Of a stretch of DNA of 64,000 nt, positions 38,063 to 49,200 are shown piece by piece. The translations under genes were made by a program, and so were the position numbers. The DNA is from Apostichopus japonicus. Taxonomy: Eukaryota; Echinodermata; Holothuroidea; Aspidochirotida; Stichopodidae. The stretch is taken from contig NC_092571.1 in NCBI RefSeq assembly GCF_037975245.1, positions 15,743,917 through 15,807,916 on the forward strand. The letters are read 5' to 3'. Position 1 is the first letter of the stretch; every line of letters starts with the position of its first letter. The notes beneath the pieces were generated by a model. That model searched no databases. It worked only from the letters and a program-made list of their open reading frames with translations, and was not told where the DNA came from.

Positions 38063-40119
38063 GTCACACGGTCGTATATAAAATATTTTGCCTACATAAG
38101 CAAAACAATGGGAAAGCAAAATGAGTGGCTCTATTATAAAGTAAGATATCATGCTTAAGCTTGTATAAAAGGGATTTTAAGGGTCAGAGAAAGTTTTGAA
38201 TCATTTATCCGCTCTTCTGTTGGGTTGTTTCATTTTAAACAGTTAGGCCTATAACAACTTTTAAGACTGTGGTTAACAATAGGTACAACTAAGACACATA
38301 TATTCACTGGCATGGTGTGTCTCAAAATGATTCCCAGAAGACATCGAAAGAGTGCTAAAATAGACAGTTATTTATGTCTCAGTATATATGGTTAACTACA
38401 CAATTTTAGAATGGCAGTAAAATATTTGAGCATGAGTGACATATTATGTGATTTCATAGCATATTTTTGGGGCAATATACTGATGACGTTTAAGATAGTG
38501 AAATTATATCATGCACATAATTGCGCGGTTAGCTGTATTATTTTGACGTACGTATAAACATACCTGTCATGAGGCTAGGTGTTAAGAAAAGTGCTTTGCT
38601 TGATCGACCACCATTTTGGCGTGAGAAAATACAGACATTTAAGCGAAAACCGATGTCTCAAGCTCAGCATGAGTCAGAAAAAAATGAGAATGTGTTTTTT
38701 TGTTACTTAGCACAGCGGAATATGTTCTCCTCAATAGCCTATAAGTTTTACAATTTTAACCCGGCACGCATATACATACGATATGTACCAATGAGATACC
38801 GTACAAAATTGTGGTTCCCCTTCCCTTCCCCAATAATACTGCCCCCCTCGATATTACTGTGCTTACATGTACCACGCTGTATATTGCAACACATGTTTAG
38901 GCCAATCAAAGATGACGCAAGGACAAACAAGAGTATGGACGTCGAAGTACATTTTATACTGTTGTAACCCAGAACGTACACTGCATTGCAACAGCAAGCA
39001 CACCATGTGCCTATAAAGAAAAACAGGTTCAATTTTTCCCGTAGTTTTCTTAACAATCTGCGGATGCTCTTGAGTTCACATGTTGCACGGAAAACCTTGG
39101 TTTAAAGATTGTACAAGACTCTCAGTTGCTTCCCTCTTTCTCCAACACCACCCCTCCCTCCTTCCCACCCCCCCCCCCACACACACACTTTCTCCAACCC
39201 ACTCAGTCAATATGTACTTCAAGTTATAAAATATATTTCTTTATCAATAACAATGTTTACTTGCTGTAATGGAGAAAGGTTTTGCAGAAACTGAATCTAA
39301 AATATTGAATATAACATGACCAAATTTCTGTGTCCACACTGGTAACATTCGACGTTGAAAATTTGAGGGAAAAAAAGGTAAAAAAGTAATTTCCTTGAGG
39401 TCTTAACTCGCCAAAACGTTTTCATACATTTTTAAGGGACACACAAGATGTACTGAATGTCCCAGTGAGGAAAACTTCCTCGAAGGTTGTAATAAAAACA
39501 GTTTAAGAATTTTGACCAAAGGTGACCATATTTGAATATCTAGCATATTTAGGGCCAATACAAAGTACCTTTAAGAAGTCCATACAAAGAACACACATAG
39601 ATAACTATTTGTAATGTTTTGTAGGTCTTGAAAGTAAGGTAAATAGTACACGTAACTTTTGATATTAATTGATGATGTCATTGTTCACGTAGTTATGGGT
39701 AAACAATTGAAAGCCAAGCTTATACTTATTGTATTGCTAAATTCAAGGTTATCATATCTGTTCAACCTGTAGGTAGTGTCTTATTGACTATTCAAGCTAG
39801 TGATGACAGAGAGCTCCATTCTAACTCACGTGTGATACGTAGGTCTTTATTTCTGGTTTCTTCTCACGACATCCCTGAGTTGCTACACATAAAACTAAGC
39901 AGTGTCGAAAAAGAAAAGCACAGGGGAAAAAATGAAATAGAAATAAGCTCGATTCGAGATAGAATTGCCTGATTTCAAAACGTTATTTGTTGTTTAGCCT
40001 AATTATAATCTTTTGAGATTAGACAGTGTCCGCATTGAACTGTATTAATTGTAGGCAAATGTACTTAATACTTTATATACAAATTAACTTCATATACTTG
40101 TAGCTATAGTATTATAGTA

Positions 40120-40135
40120 GTATATATATATATAG

Positions 40136-40197
<62 letters not shown>
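40120..40197. repeat. (TA)n microsatellite abutting a transposon end
   Basis: A TA run interrupted once by GTATTA. Its right edge meets CAGGTGCGTATCAAGGGGG, a hAT-like terminus. Confidence 0.9.
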
Positions 40198-40200
<3 letters not shown>

Positions 40201-40757
40201 GTGCGTATCAAGGGGGGGCGTTGGGGGCGCGCCCCCCCCCCCGGGTAAGGAAAAGAGGAGTGAAAAAAAGAAAAGAAGAAAGGGAAAAGGAGGGGGAAAA
40301 AAGAAAATGAGGAGGGGAAGGAAGGGAAAAGAAAAAGAAAAAAGAGAGAAAAAGGAGAAAAGGAGGGAGTAGAAGATAGCCAAGACCTCGGGAAGAGAAA
40401 GAGGAACAGTCGTAGTTGAAGCGCTGATCCCTATAGTATACACAGAGTAGCCAGTGACAGATCAAGGATTACGAAGGGGGTGTGCGCCTCACCCTACCCC
40501 TTAAACCGACAACTCCAACTCTAATGTATCTATATAAATACTATATATGGTCTATCATAACGCGTGTGTGTGTATGGACGCCTTAAACAATTGTAAAATT
40601 GTGCTATATGGAACCAACTGTGGCTGGTCTTGAACTCGACCGAGTCGTCGGGGAACATGACGCATGTGGGGGGGGGGCGACCGCCCCCCCGAGCAAATTT
40701 TCTTTATGACATCGCTAGTAATTTCAAAATAGACAATGCTTAGATGCAACTTACAAG

Positions 40758-40860
40758 GCCTGGGAAGTGTCATTTCCAGCGATCTGGGAGGCATTTTCGG
40801 CCAAAATTTTTCTTTACGCTTCGCGCCAACTCATGGTGGCGCTACGCTGAGATAGTTTGC
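40758..40860. repeat. Core repeat of the hAT-like family, copy A
   Basis: Contains GTCATTTCCAGCGATCTGGG, then a TTTACGCTTCGCGCCAAC block, TGGTGGCGCTACGCT and GAGATAGT. It matches copies B (41962-42080) and C (60006-60110). Confidence 0.75.
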
Positions 40861-41006
40861 CTACAGGACTCGCCCCTCCCTTGGCAATTACTCGCTACAC
40901 GCCTGTTCGAATTTGTAAAGCAAAGAGCAGACATCACATAATATCAGTGAGCATTGAAATGCATGTTCCACGATGAACAGCCTCAAAAACTGTCTATGTG
41001 TGTAGT

Positions 41007-41427
41007 CAAAGGCGTAGGAGCCCAATTGGATTTGGGGCTGTAATGACTTGCCCGAAAAAAAAAGCGCGTACAACATATCGATGCCAATATCATATAAGCA
41101 AGCATCGGTCATTACATTGCATGGCATCGTGTACCTTACGGTCCGTGAAAGTTGCACAGTATACCGGCGGATGCTAATGTAAACAACGAAATGTCTTATG
41201 TAGATGGAGAAAAAGCATACAGATCCATTTATGTCAAAACTCTCTTTTACAGTAGTAATGTCGGCCAAGCTTAGAACTTTATTTGTATTACCAAGGAGAT
41301 CATGTTTAAGCTATTCATTGCTATTTATTTTTCTTTCAGTAGGTGCCCGAAAAAATGGGGAAAAAATTGGTTGCGGGGGGGGGGGGGGTGGCTGCAGCCC
41401 CCGCGTCCTACGGGACCTACGCCTATG
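41007..41427. mobile_element. hAT-type non-autonomous element (421 bp) with 8-bp target duplication
   Basis: The ends CAAAGGCGTAGG and CCTACGCCTATG are inverted copies with one mismatch. They are flanked by TGTGTAGT at 40999-41006 and 41428-41435. The interior holds G-rich runs but no transposase frame. It sits between two hAT-like core repeats. Confidence 0.8.
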
Positions 41428-41961
41428 TGTGTAGTGTTCGGTTTCGATATACCTGATATCGGAAATATCTGGTATTTATCATTTTCTTCAACCAAGTTTT
41501 ATAATAGCCATTATAAGAGGTTTTAATATTTGTACACCAATAAATTAACTGTGTCTGAATTTTCGAAAATTTCCTGACCAACATTCTTCATCATACTTTC
41601 CTCTACTCGTGCAATTTTGACCTGTCTGTTTGGGGTTCAAGGAGGTTTTTCTATATTGGTTGTCCATAGTTTGAATTTTTTGCAACATTATGGGTATGTT
41701 TTGAAGTGATTTTATTCACGAGAAATGTGAATTTTCAAATTCTCAACAAATAATGGGCTTAAAACCTTGAAAAGTGGGGCTTTCGGATATTGTGGGCCGT
41801 GACGTAGAATCACCTACAAAAGCAATGATCCATAGGACATGCAATGAGGTCGAACATGATGTGTGACTGGTGACAATCTTCAAAAAGGTTATGGATGGAA
41901 GAAAACTGTTGGGAAATACTTGGTTCTCAGGCAAAAGTGTACATCTGGTTGGTCATTTTCA

Positions 41962-42080
41962 AGCCCGAGAAGTGCCATTTCCGGTGATCTGGGGGGGGGG
42001 GGGGGGGGGTATCAAAACCAGAAATTTTCTTGTACGCTCCGCGCCAACCGATGGAGGCGCTCCGCTTAGATAGTAATTCG
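41962..42080. repeat. Core repeat of the hAT-like family, copy B
   Basis: Matches copy A in order (GCCATTTCCGGTGATCTGGG, GTACGCTCCGCGCCAACCG, GGAGGCGCTCCGCTTAGATA), with a long G tract inserted after the first block. Confidence 0.75.
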
Positions 42081-42120
42081 CGCCCCCCCCCCCGGGTTAG
42101 AAAATCCTGGATACGCGCCT

Positions 42121-42252
<132 letters not shown>

Positions 42253-42844
42253 TTGAGTTTTGATATTTGTTCTCACAAATCAAAGTCATATGCCCCATTG
42301 CTCATGAAGTTTGAGTCCCCTCCCCTCCCTACACTGATCCCCCTTTGCATCCCTTGCGGAAAACTGAAAGTATTAATTGTTATTATAAACAGATGACCTC
42401 ACCAGTAGTCCCATACTCATACCGGTACGAACGCACCGGCGTCAGTAGCTTTTCCTACACTAGTCTATATGATTCAATGTGTCACATGTCTGGATCGCGG
42501 CTGGAAGATCTGACCTATTTATCGCTGACAATTGTCTCAAAATATCAGCTATACAGCAAGTTTAATATCTCCCGCACCAAATGTGCACTCCACATCAAGA
42601 TTGACTTGTCCACATATGCCCCCCCCCCCGCCCCAATCCGGTCTGAATAATTTTCAGCATTACCTGGGGAATCATTCGTCATTCTCTATTAGCTGTTATA
42701 CATTTTCCTATCTTCACTGGTTTTGAGTTCAGGAAGAACGAGGGATACACTTTAACTTTGCGAAGGCCTATAACCATGGTACGGTGTAAGATAGGAATTT
42801 AAACAAGCGCAGATTTGACTTGAAGACGCCTACCTACCCAAGAC

Positions 42845-43472
42845 CAGGGGCGTAGCGAGCGGGGGGGTGTGGGGGGGTGTCACACCCCCCAATAATTTGG
42901 TCGCTGTCGGCAAATTTTGGGTCTGTCGGCAAAAGGAGAAAAGGTGAAGAGAGCGGAAGGGGAAGAAAGAAGGAAAGCTGAATAGAGAAAAGGAGAACGG
43001 GAGCTTCTTCCATGCCAAATTTGACTTAAAATATGCACCAGATTGCATCTAAGGACGTTTCAAAACTAAAAATTACTCAAAGGGGAGGGAGACACCCCCT
43101 CCCCTTAGACCCCTCCCCCATTTCAGTCACCACTTCCAGATCCGTCGGCAAATCAAATTTGACTTAAAATATGCACCAGATTGCATCTAAGGACGTTTCA
43201 AAACTAAAAAATTTCAAAAGGGAGGGGGACACCCCCTCCCCTTAGACCCCTCCCCCATTTCAGTCACCATTTCCAGATCCGTCGGCAAATCAAATTTGAC
43301 TTAAAATATGCACCAGATTGCATCTAAGGACGTTTCAAAACTAAAAAATTTCCAAAGGGAGGGGACACCCCCTCCCCTTAGACCCCTCCCCCATTTCAGT
43401 CACCACTTCCAGATCCGTCGGCAAATCAGATTCTCCACACCCCCCAACAAAAACCCCTTCGCTACGCCCCTG
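42845..43472. mobile_element. hAT-type non-autonomous element (628 bp) with internal tandem repeat and 8-bp target duplication
   Basis: The ends CAGGGGCGTAGCGA and TCGCTACGCCCCTG are perfect inverted copies. They are flanked by CCCAAGAC at 42837-42844 and 43473-43480. About three direct copies of a 137-138 bp unit, starting at about 43017, 43155 and 43292, fill the interior. Each unit has TTTGACTTAAAATATGCACC, a CCCCTCCCCTTAGACCCC block and AGATCCGTCGGCAAATC. No transposase is present. Confidence 0.92.
43017..43428. repeat. Three tandem 137-138 bp units inside the hAT element
   Basis: Direct repeats with periods of 138 and 137 bp and very few differences between copies, so the expansion looks recent. 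They are described with the host element at 42845-43472. Confidence 0.9.
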
Positions 43473-44202
43473 CCCAAGACAAAACATAATTAATTTTCCT
43501 ACAGAGATAAGAGACTTCATCTCATCTCTCTTTCAAGTTCATGTGTAATGTGGCGTGCGCTGCTATAAGAGGTGCGGGGGGGGGGGGGCAGGTGCCTTGT
43601 TCCTATCCCTCGTCATTCCGGGGTATTGATTCAGAGGCGGGATAGTTTACATTCAGCCGGGAAAACTTAGACCACCTGTATCAGTCGGTGGCCCCACCAC
43701 CGTTTAAAACAATGTACAAGCCTGTGCATGTATTATTTAGTGTATATAAACACGCATGCCCTCTCATTCGAATGGGGAAATTGGGGAAACTATTCCCGTC
43801 ACCTTTCTCGCGCAAGGTTCTAGATTTACCAACAATGTTTCCCTTTCCATTAGGTGCATTAACTTATCATATATTCACATTCGATATTCTCGTTCATATT
43901 ATAATATTTTTAATTTTATCTTTCAAAGATGTTATATAATTTAAACCATCGAAGCTGTCATGCCATTCATATGTAAATTTACTACGCCATGCCAAAATCG
44001 ACTATTTTTCATTACAATTTTGGCCCAGGCTCTCATTAAGACATTGACCAAGAACCTGACGTACAAAACCATTTATGTGAATATAATGATTTTAGATGGT
44101 CAGTGCATACAGCTAGAAACATGTAATCATGTTGGATTGTAAAATAGCAGACGACAAAACACAACAGGCAGACAACATCGTTTGTCATGCATGGCGCCAT
44201 TA

Positions 44203-44216
44203 GTTGCTATGGTAAT
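44203..44216 (+). promoter_or_regulatory. X-box-like RFX binding site
   Basis: GTTGCTATGGTAAT matches the ciliary X-box pattern GTHNYYATRRNAAC at 13 of 14 positions. It lies about 2.05 kb upstream of the ODAD1-type start codon. RFX factors control motile-cilium genes in animals, so the site fits the neighbour's role. The transcription start is not known, and a 5' non-coding exon (possible acceptor near 46191) could place the promoter here. Confidence 0.45.
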
Positions 44217-44489
44217 ATCAATTACAACACAACGCGCTGATCGTTTAGCAAACAGGTACTGTACTGAAGTATTGTATGTGAAGCAGTGAGGAAAATCCTC
44301 GGATTGGTTGGAAGGCTGTGGTCTGCTTCGCATGACATTGTCAACAGTTTACTGTATCATCTTATTCTATCTAAATTAAACGCAACTTGCAACTGAAAAT
44401 CTGCAGACATCTACTGTTGCCGCAAAATCAGGTCGCATTTCAGCTGAGGCAAGTACAATTACTTTGTACGCTTACGAGTTACGATTAGC

Positions 44490-45240
44490 TTGGGGTAGGC
44501 TAGGCTACAGTAGCAATTTCAAGATTACCGGAACGATGAACATTAACGTTAGACATAACGATAGGCCTACACCGGTGTAGGCCAGACTACTCAAACATAA
44601 GTAACAATTTCACGATAGGCTAGTGACAGTGAGTTCATTTTACACCATAGAAATTGAACTAGTACTAGCCTAGGTATGTTTTACACAAACTTTTTTTGTG
44701 TTTACACAAACTATGTTTTACACAAACTATGTTTGTGTTTACACAAACTATGTTTTACACAAACTTTTTACACAAACTTTTACACAAAAGTTTACACAAA
44801 CTATGTTTTACACAAACTTTACACAAAAGTTACAATTTTACACTTCAGTGACATAAAAAGTACTAGTCTATAGACAGTAACATTTAGGCCTAAGTAACAT
44901 TTGCGATTAGAACCTAAGTTAGGCCTAGGCCTAAACTTGGTCTAGGCTTTGTCATGGTATCAGTTTGTTTGATAAATTGCATAATAATTTTTAACAAGAT
45001 GTCAGGCAGTAACTAGGCCTAATTGGTTTAGTCTAATGTTAATCTTAAACTAGTTAGCCTAACATAAGTGAACTTCACATAAGTAGGCCTAGGCTATGCG
45101 TGCCAAACAATCTATGAATATTTAAAAACATTTTTTTGTAGAGATATTACCATTATATTTCATAGCCTAAATTTGGTATCCTCAAGTCTAACTGGCTCTA
45201 AAGTTAGCTTATGTATGCCTAGGCTAGGCCTAAGTAAAAT
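44490..45240. promoter_or_regulatory. TAGGCCTA-rich upstream region
   Basis: At least eight TAGGCC/AGGCCTA words occur within about 750 bp, in places back to back (TAGGCCTAGGCCTA). Inside the same stretch (44676-44840) is a degenerate repeat of TTTTACACAAACTATG. No coding sequence was seen. The region is upstream of the ODAD1-type gene and may be promoter-proximal; function is unproven. Confidence 0.35.
44676..44840. repeat. Degenerate TTTTACACAAACTATG tandem repeat
   Basis: About ten related words of TTTACACAAAC with variable spacers (TATG, TTTT, AAAG). It gives a short repetitive frame that is not a gene. Confidence 0.8.
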
Positions 45241-45444
45241 TGAAGTTTGTTTTTAGTTGTGGTCTCATTGAATAATGGAAGAAGTTTCAGGATATATCAG
45301 CATTTTGTATTGTAGATCATTGCAGAGATATGAAGGCTATATTCATGATTCAATGACGTGATAAATAGCATCCTACAAATTAGGACACAGTCCAAATGTG
45401 TGTAGTTACCTTCACCTGAAATTTTCTGGTTGGTTTGAAAAGCC

Positions 45445-45987
45445 CTTCCAATACAACTCACCTTAGGACACTTGGTGTATCTTGCACCTTCAAGCAGGGG
45501 TGCAAAATTGCAAAATTGGCTGCGTATAAAGGTCTCCTCATGCCAGTATTGGAATATGCCAGTTCTGTCTGGGATCCCCACAAAGCTTTCTTGCAGCACA
45601 ACCTCGAAAACATTCAGAGGCGTGCAGCCCGTTTTCATCGCTTCAGATTATTCAAGAGAGCCAGGCTCTGTCTCATCTCTTTTACGGGACCTAAACCTGG
45701 TGCCCTTGGCAGAAAGGCGCAGGCAAAGTAGAATCATCTTATTTGCTAAGGGCATCCATGGTCAGGCTCAGATTCCTATTGACTTCCTAAGGAAGCCTCT
45801 GCGTAGGAGTCGGAACATGCACGATATGCATTTCTGCCAATTGTATGCCAGTACCAATTGCTATAAGTATAGTTTTCTTCCAAATACAATTAGGGATTGG
45901 AATAGTCTGCCTTCAGACCTCATTAGTAGTTCTAGTGGTTCTGTGAATCCTGTCACTCATATCAGTACTCGTGTCAGATTTAACTAA
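45445..45987 (+). pseudogene. Decayed non-LTR retrotransposon, C-terminal reverse-transcriptase tail
   Basis: Translation gives the typical thumb and tail of CR1/Jockey-like LINE polymerases. LAAYKGLLMPVLEYASSVWD and LENIQRRAARF are in one frame (to about 45645). They are followed, after a +1 shift, by LLRDLNLVPLAERRRQSR, LFAKGIHGQ and WNSLPSDLI in the next frame, ending at a stop at 45985-45987. The catalytic FADD region and the rest of ORF2 are missing, so this is a 5'-truncated, frameshifted relic. It lies about 270 bp upstream of the ODAD1-type start codon. Clade assignment within the LINEs is uncertain. Confidence 0.82.
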
Positions 45988-46253
45988 TTACTCTCTTGAC
46001 GTGTGTGTGGTGAGATCTTGTCCCTTTTTGCGGATGTGTCACCGTAACGAAGACGAAGAGGGTGAATGAAATTCAGGACTGAACAAACTTTTTATTTGGA
46101 ATCTGTATGCCAACTGCAGTCTATAGGCTACTAGGCCCATACAATAATTTTCACAGCTTTGTGATGATCATTTCATGTTTTTCTTTGGCAGGTTAGTGAC
46201 ATTGGCGTGTAACATTCATTCTAATCAAACTGTAGAGAGAAGGAGGGATAACC

Positions 46254-49200
46254 ATGCCACGAGGAGCACAGCGGTCAGCCAGTAGGCGATCAGACATCAG
46301 TGATGTTGATGCAGATCAGCAATTGGGTAAGCTATTTGGATTTACACTGTAGGATAGGGTAAATTGTAAATTCAGGTCTTGGATCTGAGTTAAGTACAAG
46401 CCGAATTCTTGAAGCTGGTAATTAAATTCTACTGTATATGATTAAAGGGAAGTAAAGTAGATTGTGTTGTCTGACTTTTCTCACAGAAATATCAGAAATT
46501 TTACAGGGATTGCTGTATTTCAAATGCAGCACACTGTGTACTTTCATTTAAACATTTTAACAGAAAAGGCTTTCATCGTGATTATAGAAGCTGCTTCTGA
46601 TGTTGATAAATGTCTGGTACTATTGCATAATAAAGTACCATAGCAATGCAAGTAACGTGACCATTGAGCTAAAGCTTTTGATCAGATAATAAAAAAAAGT
46701 CCAAAGTGTCACATTCTAAGGAAAAATTTCTTTGTTCGACGTGTTGAACGCAGAGGCAAATTTACCTTAGTTATATGTTTTTCTTTACATTTTATCAGCT
46801 GAAAATGAACTGGCAAAGCTTCAAAGACAATACAGAATCATGGAAGGGGACAGAAACGCATACAACATCGAATCTCAGGATCTTATCAGACGACAGTTGT
46901 AAGTTGTTTTGAAATTTATCTTTCACATTGTTTTGGAGCCATGATTTAGTTTATTGAATGCTTATTGTCTTGAATTAGCTTATTGTCACAGAACAGTTAT
47001 GTTGAATGGTAACATGGCCATTAAGAAAGAAGATAAGTTCATGTTTTCTGTGTATATGTAGCACTGATATTTACTGTTGATGTCATCTGGACACAGAACA
47101 TATATTGTAACAAACTGTCATGTGTAGTTTCATTCCCCTTTAAAATGTTTTATCATCATGATCATATTGTCACAGTGTTGATGAAAGGTATTGGGTTGAG
47201 AATGGAATTGTTGAGTTGTTTGATTTTTGTGCCCAGGTTTGTTCTTTCGTGACTTTTCTTGAAATGTATATATGGATGAGTTGTCTGTGTCTACATAGTT
47301 CAATCGAGGCATTTCTTGATAATTTTAGTATCTTTTGTATGTGATCCCTCCTCATTTGCCTTTGAACATAGAGCTGAAATCAAGACCTTGGAAGCTGAAA
47401 AAGTTGAACTTTTGAAGGATCTAAGATTGTCAGACAGTCAGACTAATCTCAGCAAAGATGATGGAAACGTTGACAAACTGAACCAGTTAATCGATGAAAG
47501 AGGTAAAATTGAACTTCAAGATTCAGTAATATAAAATTTAAAAAATGTTCAAATGAGTTCTTTGTTGAAGGAGATTTATTTAGGCAACATGTAGTACATT
47601 GCTTGTTGAAGATGTCTAGATAGAAACAGGAAAGGATATAAGTTTGGACATTTCTCTTCAGAGTAAATACAGTATGTGACTTTGACTACAACCATTGTTT
47701 ATTGCTTTCTCCTCACAGACAAATACAAGCAAATTATACAAGAAGAACATGATCGTCAAAAAGAGCTGGATGCAAAGATCCGAGCCAAGGAGAAGGAGAT
47801 AAGAGAACAACATAAGAGGATGGGAGGAGTTCATGCTAGTACACAACACACTTCCAAGACCCAAAAGGCTATCAGAGTCAAGGAAAACAGACTTCATCAG
47901 GTAAAATAAACAGTAATTGCCAGAGAATGCTTTTAGATGTCAGCACTCTTTTATTGTTAACATGGTGCTTTGTGATGAATTTGATTTTTTTCTGTGGGGG
48001 ATTTCTTTGAATTTAGTGATTCAAAAAATATACAAATTAATGAATGACACAAAAATCATGTGACCTGTGGATGCTTTGTATTCTTTTGTTTTTATTTGCT
48101 TGCAAAGATTGATGAAGTTCCATAGCTTATAGCATGGCATAGAGCTGAAAGAGTTGTGTGTGAAGTACATAATGTGATAACAACTTACAACCCAACCTTA
48201 CATGTAGCATTAACATATTGTTATTCCCATATGATCCATGGATCTCTGTTCTATCCAACAGGCCAATTCCAAGTTCAATGACATGCTGACAATGAATTCA
48301 AAACTGAGAGAAGAGATTGACAGTCTCAGAGTGGAAAGGACTCGCTTCGAAAACATTCGAAAGAAGCTCGATAAGGTATTTAATTTTTTTTTCTTTTTCT
48401 AGTGCTTCTTTCTGAACCAACTTAAGGTGACTGGAAAGATACATTAAAATTGAAGGAGTATCTTAGTGTCAGATATTGCTTAGCAATTCTGGAGCTTATG
48501 ATTTCACATTGTATTGTTGTGAAATATATATAACTCTGTGTACAAAACTTGTATAGATGTTAACTTTATTCTCAAGATGATTGTAATTAGTCATTTAGTT
48601 GAAATATTTACTAGCTATTTCTTTTTGATTTCTTAAAATTTTGAGTTGTGAATTTTTCAAAATATGGATGATTGAGATGTTTGCAGCTTCTTTGCATAGT
48701 AACTGTTTTCAGTACAACAGCAGTAGCAGACAAATAAACATTGTCACTTTTGCTCTAAACTCTGTACACAGGAATATTCAGATGTGAGAGCCCAGATGGG
48801 TGAGGTCATAGATCAGTCCACCCAAGCTTATGATGCTCGAGATGAGGCCCAGGCCAAGATGATCCTCTTAAAGGAGAAAGCAGACAAGGATATGGCCCAG
48901 CACCAGCAAGAGATGAAGGAGTTGCAGAGGATCATCGATCACGAGAAAAAACTTCGCGAATTTATGACCATCAAATCAAAGGAAAGAGAGGAAGATGAAT
49001 TACTAGTGGCTTTGCGGAACAAGAGAGGTCAGTAGATTTAAAAGCCAAAATACAGAGACTTTATTTTTGTTATGATTCTGTACATTGAGTGCTGGTTTTA
49101 AGGGCTCAAGAAGTCAACATGTTCCTTTTAAGCCTGTCTGCGTATGTGTGTGCGTACATGACAAGGCTTTCTTTTTATGACCACTATGGTAAGAAACTTG

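Larger units (their letters stand above)
40198..42120. mobile_element. Composite region of hAT-like ends, possibly one 1.9-kb nested insertion in a (TA)n tract
   Basis: The left end CAGGTGCGTATCAAG at 40198 and the right end CTGGATACGCGCCTG at 42106-42120 are inverted copies with two mismatches. TA repeat flanks both outer sides, as expected for insertion into a (TA)n target. A further hAT-like end (CGCTACACGCCTG) occurs at 40893-40905. An intact smaller hAT element (41007-41427) lies inside. Two copies of a core repeat (40758-40860, 41962-42080) also lie inside. Whether this is one nested element or several side by side is not settled. Confidence 0.45.

Noticed and set aside
40138-40465. Minus-strand frames of 85-101 aa rich in Phe, Ser and Leu
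   Set aside because: They arise from a purine-rich tract and the (TA)n repeat inside the hAT-like region.
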